Shown: one piece after another, positions 6,385 to 9,692 of the stretch | Layout: each line of letters starts with the position of its first letter | Position numbering within the stretch: position 1 is the stretch's first letter | Notes under the pieces: model-generated | Told to the model about the DNA's origin: nothing | Databases searched by the model: none | The model's input: only the letters and a program-made list of their open reading frames with translations | From: an uncultured Clostridia bacterium | GTDB taxonomy: Bacteria > Bacillota > Clostridia > Christensenellales > CAG-1252 | DNA: 9,692 nt | Assembly (NCBI GenBank): GCA_946626795.1 | Contig: CAMOUZ010000037.1 | Span: forward strand, 1-9,692 | Direction: 5' to 3' | Translations under genes and position numbers: made by a program

Positions 6385-7203
6385 ATGACGGATTATGAGA
6401 GAGTTTTGCGGGCGGTTTCGTCCGTTCGCGAAAGGACGGATTTCGTGCCGGACGTCGCTATCGTGCTCGGCAGTGGGCTCGGCGCGTTGGCGGAGAGCTT
6501 GGAGACGGTCTGTGCTTTGTCCGCGAAGGAGATCGAAGGCTATCCCGTAAGCACGGTCAGCGGGCATAACGGCAAGCTCCTTTTCGGCTATCTCGAAGGA
6601 AAGAAGGCGGTGATTCAGCAGGGACGTATCCATTATTACGAAGGATATTCGATGGGCGAAGTGGTGCTCCCCGTCCGCTTGATGTGCGCGCTCGGGGCGA
6701 AGACCGTCATTCTCACGAATGCGGCGGGCGGCATCGATCCCACCTTCAAGGCGGGGGACTTCATGATCATCGACGGGCAGATCTCCACTTTCGTGCCTTC
6801 CCCTTTGGTGGGCGCGAATGACGAGCGCTTCGGCACGCGTTTCCCCGATATGAGCGAGGTGTATTCCCGCAGGGGGAGAGCGCTCTTGGAGAAGACGGCG
6901 CAAGAGCTCGGGATCAAGATGAAGCACGGCGTGTATTTGCAGACGACGGGGCCGAATTACGAAAGCCCCGAAGAAGTGCGCGCTTTTCATCTCCTCGGCG
7001 CAAGCGCTGTCGGGATGTCCACGACGGTGGAGGCGATCGCGGCGCGTCATATGGGACGCGAAGTCTTGGGCGTGAGCCTCATCAGTAATCCCGCGGCGGG
7101 ACTCGGCGGACAGGTCTTGTCTCACGAGGAAGTGAAGGCGGCGGGAGACAGAGCCGCGGCGTCGCTGACGCGCTATATCGCCGCCGTTGTAAGGAATCTT
7201 TGA
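6385..7203 (+). CDS. purine nucleoside phosphorylase, trimeric class
   Basis: A 272-residue cytosolic enzyme of the trimeric (mammalian-like) PNP family, cleaving inosine or guanosine (and deoxy forms) with phosphate to free base and (deoxy)ribose 1-phosphate. Motifs in order: GSGLG at 29-33 (phosphate), SGHNG with H61, GRIHYYEGY at 80-88 (R81, H83, E86), NAAGG at 112-116, GPNYE at 189-193 (E193, equivalent to the base-binding Glu of human PNP), GMST at 210-213 (phosphate and ribose), and SNPAAG with N235 (equivalent to human N243, oxopurine selectivity). Length is normal. AAAGGAGG (6372-6379) lies 5 nt before the ATG. It has its own promoter (6167-6195) and lies immediately upstream of guaB, which has a separate promoter. 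It probably acts after adenosine deaminase in salvage; usual names are punA, deoD2 or pnp. The Glu/Asn pair argues against an MTA phosphorylase. Confidence 0.93.
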   Translation: MTDYERVLRAVSSVRERTDFVPDVAIVLGSGLGALAESLETVCALSAKEIEGYPVSTVSGHNGKLLFGYLEGKKAVIQQGRIHYYEGYSMGEVVLPVRLMCALGAKTVILTNAAGGIDPTFKAGDFMIIDGQISTFVPSPLVGANDERFGTRFPDMSEVYSRRGRALLEKTAQELGIKMKHGVYLQTTGPNYESPEEVRAFHLLGASAVGMSTTVEAIAARHMGREVLGVSLISNPAAGLGGQVLSHEEVKAAGDRAAASLTRYIAAVVRNL

Positions 7204-7214
7204 CGAAAAAAGCG

Positions 7215-7232
7215 AAAAATGCTTGCATTTTT
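7215..7232. repeat. AT-rich inverted repeat between pnp and guaB
   Basis: AAAAATGC (7215-7222) and GCATTTTT (7225-7232) are a perfect 8-bp inverted repeat with a 2-nt centre, followed by more T. In RNA it folds as a weak 7-bp stem with a 4-nt loop and a U-tract, a possible weak terminator for pnp. It also overlaps the guaB -35 element. Confidence 0.4.
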
Positions 7233-7251
7233 TTTGCAGAGATACTATCAT
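7223..7251 (+). promoter_or_regulatory. sigma-A type promoter of guaB
   Basis: TTGCAT (7223-7228), a 17-bp spacer and TATCAT (7246-7251). The predicted start is near 7258, about 25 nt before the ATG. No riboswitch can fit in so short a leader. Confidence 0.65.
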
Positions 7252-7270
7252 TTACCCAAATATACAAACA

Positions 7271-7276
7271 AAGGAG
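7271..7276 (+). promoter_or_regulatory. ribosome binding site that fixes the guaB start
   Basis: AAGGAG, 6 nt before ATG 7283. It rejects an in-frame ATG 20 codons upstream (7223) that lies inside the promoter and has no ribosome binding site. Confidence 0.85.
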
Positions 7277-7282
7277 ACTGTC

Positions 7283-8779
7283 ATGGCACGTTATTTTGAT
7301 GAACCTTCCCGTACCTTCGGAGAATATCTTCTCGTTCCCGGATATTCTTCTTCCGAATGTACGCCCGATAAAGTCAGTTTAAAGACCCCTCTCGTCAAGT
7401 ACAGAAAAGGCGCGGAAAGCTCTCCGATCTCCTTGAATATCCCGATGGTCTCCGCCATTATGCAGGCGGTCTCGGACGATACGATGGCGATCGCGCTCGC
7501 GAAAGAGGGCGGCATGAGCTTCATCTATGGTTCGCAGTCCATCGAGAGCGAGGCGGAGATGGTGCGCAAAGTCAAGCATTATAAGAAAGGCTTCATCGTC
7601 AGCGACTCCAATCTGATGCCGAGCTCGACACTCCGCGACGTTCTCGCTGTGAAAGAGCGCACGGGGCATAATACGATGGCTGTCACGGATGACGGCACGG
7701 CGTTTGGCAAGCTCCTCGGCATCGTGGCGAGTCGCGATTATCGCGTGGGGCATACCTCGATGGACGCGGCGGTCTCCACTTTTATGACCCCGCTCGAAAA
7801 GCTCGTCACGGCGAAAGAGGACACAACGCTCAGCGAAGCGAATGACATCATCTGGGACAATAAGATCAATACCCTCCCGCTCGTGGATAAAGAGGGCAGG
7901 CTGAAATGCCTTGTTTTCCGCAAGGACTATGATTCGCATAAAGAGAATGCGAATGAGCTTTTGGACGAGCATAAAAGCTATATGGTGGGTGCAGGCATCA
8001 ATACCCGCGACTATGAGGCGCGCGTTCCCGCGCTCGTGGAGGCGGGCGTGGACTGTCTCTGCATCGATTCCTCCGAGGGATATTCGGAATGGCAGAAGAA
8101 GACCATCGCTTTTATTCGCGAGAAATACGGCGACAAGGTCAAAGTCGGCGCGGGGAACGTGGTCAGTGCGGAGGGCTTCCGTTTCCTTGCGGAATGCGGC
8201 GCGGACTTCGTGAAAGTGGGGATCGGCGGCGGCTCCATCTGTATCACTCGCGAGACCAAGGGCATCGGCAGAGGACAAGCCACGGCGGTCATCGAGGTGG
8301 CGAAAGCCCGCGACGAGTATTATAAAGAGACGGGCATCTATGTCCCCATCTGTTCGGACGGCGGCATCGTGCATGACTATCATATCACACTCGCGCTCGC
8401 GATGGGGGCGGACTTCATCATGCTCGGCAGATATTTCGCCCGTTTCGACGAGAGCCCGACTACGATCGTGAAGATCAACGGCACGTATATGAAAGAATAT
8501 TGGGGCGAGGGGAGCGCCCGCGCGCGCAATTGGCAGCGGTATGATCTCGGTGGCAAGACCTCTCTCTCCTTCGAAGAAGGAGTGGATAGCTATGTTCCTT
8601 ATGCGGGCAAGCTCAAAGACGGCGTGGCGATGTCCATGCAGAAGGTCAAGAGCACGATGTGTAATTGCGGCGCGAAGACCATCGAGGAGCTTCAACAGAA
8701 AGCGAATCTTACTCTCGTGTCTTCCACGAGCATCGTGGAAGGCGGGGCGCATGATGTGGTGCGCAAAGGCAATAATTAA
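7283..8779 (+). CDS. guaB: IMP dehydrogenase with CBS domains
   Basis: A 498-residue enzyme that oxidises IMP to XMP with NAD+, the committed step to GMP. The (beta/alpha)8 catalytic barrel is interrupted at about residues 100-225 by two CBS domains (a Bateman module that binds adenine or guanine nucleotides in relatives). The catalytic loop GGGSICITRE places the nucleophile at C320. The mobile flap contains NWQRYD with the Arg-Tyr dyad R419-Y420, then EEGVDSYVPYAG. From memory these match the Tritrichomonas foetus enzyme (C319, R418-Y419) with an offset of one, so it belongs to that subtype rather than to the B. subtilis/E. coli form (GPGSICTT, EGRVPYKG). The N-terminus MARYFDEPSRTFGEYLLVPG also fits this group. 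It has its own promoter and a strong hairpin after the stop, so it is probably monocistronic. The product feeds GTP synthesis; hypoxanthine from the upstream phosphorylase could supply IMP through a phosphoribosyltransferase not seen here. Confidence 0.96.
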   Translation: MARYFDEPSRTFGEYLLVPGYSSSECTPDKVSLKTPLVKYRKGAESSPISLNIPMVSAIMQAVSDDTMAIALAKEGGMSFIYGSQSIESEAEMVRKVKHYKKGFIVSDSNLMPSSTLRDVLAVKERTGHNTMAVTDDGTAFGKLLGIVASRDYRVGHTSMDAAVSTFMTPLEKLVTAKEDTTLSEANDIIWDNKINTLPLVDKEGRLKCLVFRKDYDSHKENANELLDEHKSYMVGAGINTRDYEARVPALVEAGVDCLCIDSSEGYSEWQKKTIAFIREKYGDKVKVGAGNVVSAEGFRFLAECGADFVKVGIGGGSICITRETKGIGRGQATAVIEVAKARDEYYKETGIYVPICSDGGIVHDYHITLALAMGADFIMLGRYFARFDESPTTIVKINGTYMKEYWGEGSARARNWQRYDLGGKTSLSFEEGVDSYVPYAGKLKDGVAMSMQKVKSTMCNCGAKTIEELQQKANLTLVSSTSIVEGGAHDVVRKGNN

Positions 8780-8907
8780 AACGACAACGTATAGCGGCGC
8801 ATATACTTCGCTAACTAACTCATCAACGGACAGTTACGTACGCTTAGTACGCGCCTGTCCGTTTCTTCGTAGAGCGCTTGTCTCTGCACCACTCTCCGTT
8901 GTCGTTT
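8779..8907. repeat. 129-bp element with terminal inverted repeats
   Basis: The 23-bp ends 8779-8801 and 8885-8907 are inverted copies with 19 of 23 matching positions. The outer 11 bp (AAACGACAACG / CGTTGTCGTTT) match perfectly. The left end starts at the last base of the guaB stop. Inside lie a short inverted repeat GTATA...TATAC (8789-8806) and a nested hairpin (8825-8863). No open reading frame is supported and no target duplication is seen. It resembles a MITE-like or REP-like non-coding element. Confidence 0.6.
8825..8866 (+). terminator. strong nested hairpin, probable guaB terminator
   Basis: AACGGACAG (8825-8833) pairs with CTGTCCGTT (8855-8863), and inside it CGTAC (8837-8841) pairs with GTACG (8847-8851). 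The T-tract after it is short and interrupted (TTTCTT), so termination may be inefficient. The hairpin sits at the centre of the inverted-repeat element. Confidence 0.5.
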
Positions 8908-9234
8908 GGTTCGATGAAATATCTGCGCGGTTTTGAAGACAGAAACAAACCATCTGAGTCGCCGGGGTTAAGTAATAGAGCGCTTGTCTCTGCGCCGCTC
9001 TCCGTTGTCGTTGGATTTAAAGTTTGCGCGGTTTTTTGTCGAGCCTCGCATCTGAGCCTTTCTCCGTCGTCGCCGGGGTTGGGTAATAGGGCGCTTGTCT
9101 TTGCACCACTCTCCGTTGTCGCTGGGTTTGATGAAATACTGCGAGATTTTTTGCCGAGCTTTGTATTTGACCTTTCTTCGTCGTCGCCGGGGGTGGGTAA
9201 TAGGGCGCTTGTCTTTGCGGTGTTTTTCGTTTTC
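8870..9234. repeat. tandem array of about 110-bp repeats, three full and one truncated
   Basis: Units start at 8870, 8976, 9087 and 9201 (lengths 106, 111, 114, then about 34 bp). Each starts TAGRGCGCTTGTCTYTGC. The first three continue with a CCRCTCTCCGTTGTCG core and end with TCGCCGGGG followed by TAAGTAA or TGGGTAA. The middles diverge. The core of unit 1 is also the right inverted repeat of the 129-bp element. Frames open on the minus strand change between units because 106 is not a multiple of three, so I treat the array as non-coding. Confidence 0.85.
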
Positions 9235-9364
9235 ATTGCGCGTCGCTTTGTTTTTTATCGGAAAGAAAAGTTTTTTGCCTTGATATAGGGAACTTTTGGT
9301 CTTTCGGCACGGAATGGATTTTCCCTGTCGGTGGGCGGAGTCTCCGCAATGCGATAAAAAACCC
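9235..9364. other. gap between repeat array and LysR promoter
   Basis: No gene is supported here. The only clear structure is a 13-bp palindrome, GCGGAG-T-CTCCGC (9335-9347), about 20 bp before the -35 of the regulator gene. It could be an operator or a remnant hairpin. Confidence 0.4.
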
Positions 9365-9393
9365 TTGCCTTTTACGCGCGTAATGTATATAAT
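9365..9393 (+). promoter_or_regulatory. sigma-A type promoter of the LysR-type gene
   Basis: TTGCCT (9365-9370), a 17-bp spacer and a perfect TATAAT (9388-9393). The predicted start is near 9400, about 25 nt before the GTG start, with a perfect ribosome binding site between. Confidence 0.75.
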
Positions 9394-9410
9394 TTTTTTA
9401 TAGTGATAGA

Positions 9411-9419
9411 AAGGAGGTG
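9411..9419 (+). promoter_or_regulatory. ribosome binding site that fixes a GTG start
   Basis: AAGGAGGTG, close to full complementarity with the 16S rRNA end, 5 nt before GTG 9425. No in-frame ATG occurs nearby, so GTG is the start. Confidence 0.85.
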
Positions 9420-9424
9420 TGCGC

Positions 9425-9692
9425 GTGGTCAAGCTGGAATTTTACAGAGTTTTCTATGTGGTGGCGAAGACGGGGAATCTCTCCAAAGCGTCCAAAGAGC
9501 TCTTTATCTCCCAGCCCGCCGTTTCTTACGGGATCAAGCAGCTGGAAGAACAGCTCGGCGGCAGACTCTTCGTCCGCACGGCGAAAGGAATGGAGCTGAC
9601 GCCCGAAGGCAAGATGATGTTCGACTACGTTTCGCGCGCCTATGAGGAGCTCGCCGCAGCGGAGAATAAGTTCTCGATGATGCGCGGCTTGG
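9425..9692 (+). CDS. LysR-family transcriptional regulator, N-terminal part
   Basis: The first 89 residues of a protein that runs off the right edge. They form the LysR winged helix-turn-helix: FYRVFYVVAKTGNLSKAS at 6-23, the recognition helix SQPAVSYGIKQLEEQLG at 29-45, and the wing LFVRTAKGMELTPEG. LysR proteins are cytoplasmic tetramers that sense a small molecule through a C-terminal domain, which is not visible here, so ligand and targets cannot be given. The GTG start is set by the ribosome binding site at 9411-9419. LysR genes often regulate themselves or a neighbour; the left neighbour is a repeat array rather than a divergent gene, so a target is more likely to lie to the right or elsewhere. 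Confidence 0.93.
   Translation, partial: MVKLEFYRVFYVVAKTGNLSKASKELFISQPAVSYGIKQLEEQLGGRLFVRTAKGMELTPEGKMMFDYVSRAYEELAAAENKFSMMRGL

Noticed and set aside
8870..9234. CRISPR array
   Set aside because: Repeats are about 110 bp long with gradual divergence, there are no uniform 30-40 bp spacers, and no cas genes are present.
8844..9432. Minus-strand frames of 130 and 154 codons across the tandem repeats
   Set aside because: The repeated peptides change frame between units, there is no start signal, and the region has all the marks of a non-coding array.

Overview
The window looks like chromosomal DNA from an endospore-forming member of the Bacillota, probably an uncultured Clostridia lineage. 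The main evidence is a complete spoIVA gene, which is found only in spore formers. Strong AGGAGG-type ribosome binding sites, sigma-A promoters of the form TTGNNN-17 bp-TATNAT, and moderately high GC with AT-rich intergenic gaps fit this. I cannot name the genus.

Layout, left to right. Positions 2-1444 (+) are a tight cluster: the 3' end of a YfcE/MJ0936-type metallophosphoesterase, an adenosine deaminase (add) overlapping it by four bases (ATGA), and a small ACT-domain protein two bases later. A good promoter (1450-1478) then drives a 677-residue protein of unknown function (1506-3539, +). It consists of three copies of a 152-residue basic domain joined by two very acidic linkers that carry five copies of a short VxFEL-type motif. 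This gene converges on spoIVA (3621-5099, -) across a shared bidirectional terminator. spoIVA has its own plausible sigma-E promoter and lies downstream of a diacylglycerol-kinase-family lipid kinase gene (5319-6167, -).

Divergent from the kinase gene, a strong promoter (6167-6195) starts a leader of about 180 nt in front of a purine nucleoside phosphorylase gene (6385-7203, +). An IMP dehydrogenase gene with its own promoter follows (7283-8779, +). A 645-bp gap (8780-9424) comes next. It holds a 129-bp element with 23-bp imperfect terminal inverted repeats around a strong hairpin, an array of about 110-bp tandem repeats (three full units and one truncated), and the promoter of a LysR-type regulator that runs off the right end (9425-9692, +).

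Functional theme. Adenosine deaminase (adenosine to inosine), nucleoside phosphorylase (inosine or guanosine to free base) and IMP dehydrogenase (IMP to XMP) are steps of purine salvage and guanine nucleotide supply. They sit in separate transcription units, interleaved with sporulation and lipid genes. GTP level is a known trigger of sporulation in Bacillus, but a link here is only inference.

The parts least explained by known families are the triplicated-domain protein, the inverted-repeat element with its tandem array, and the long pnp leader that overlaps the divergent dagK upstream region.
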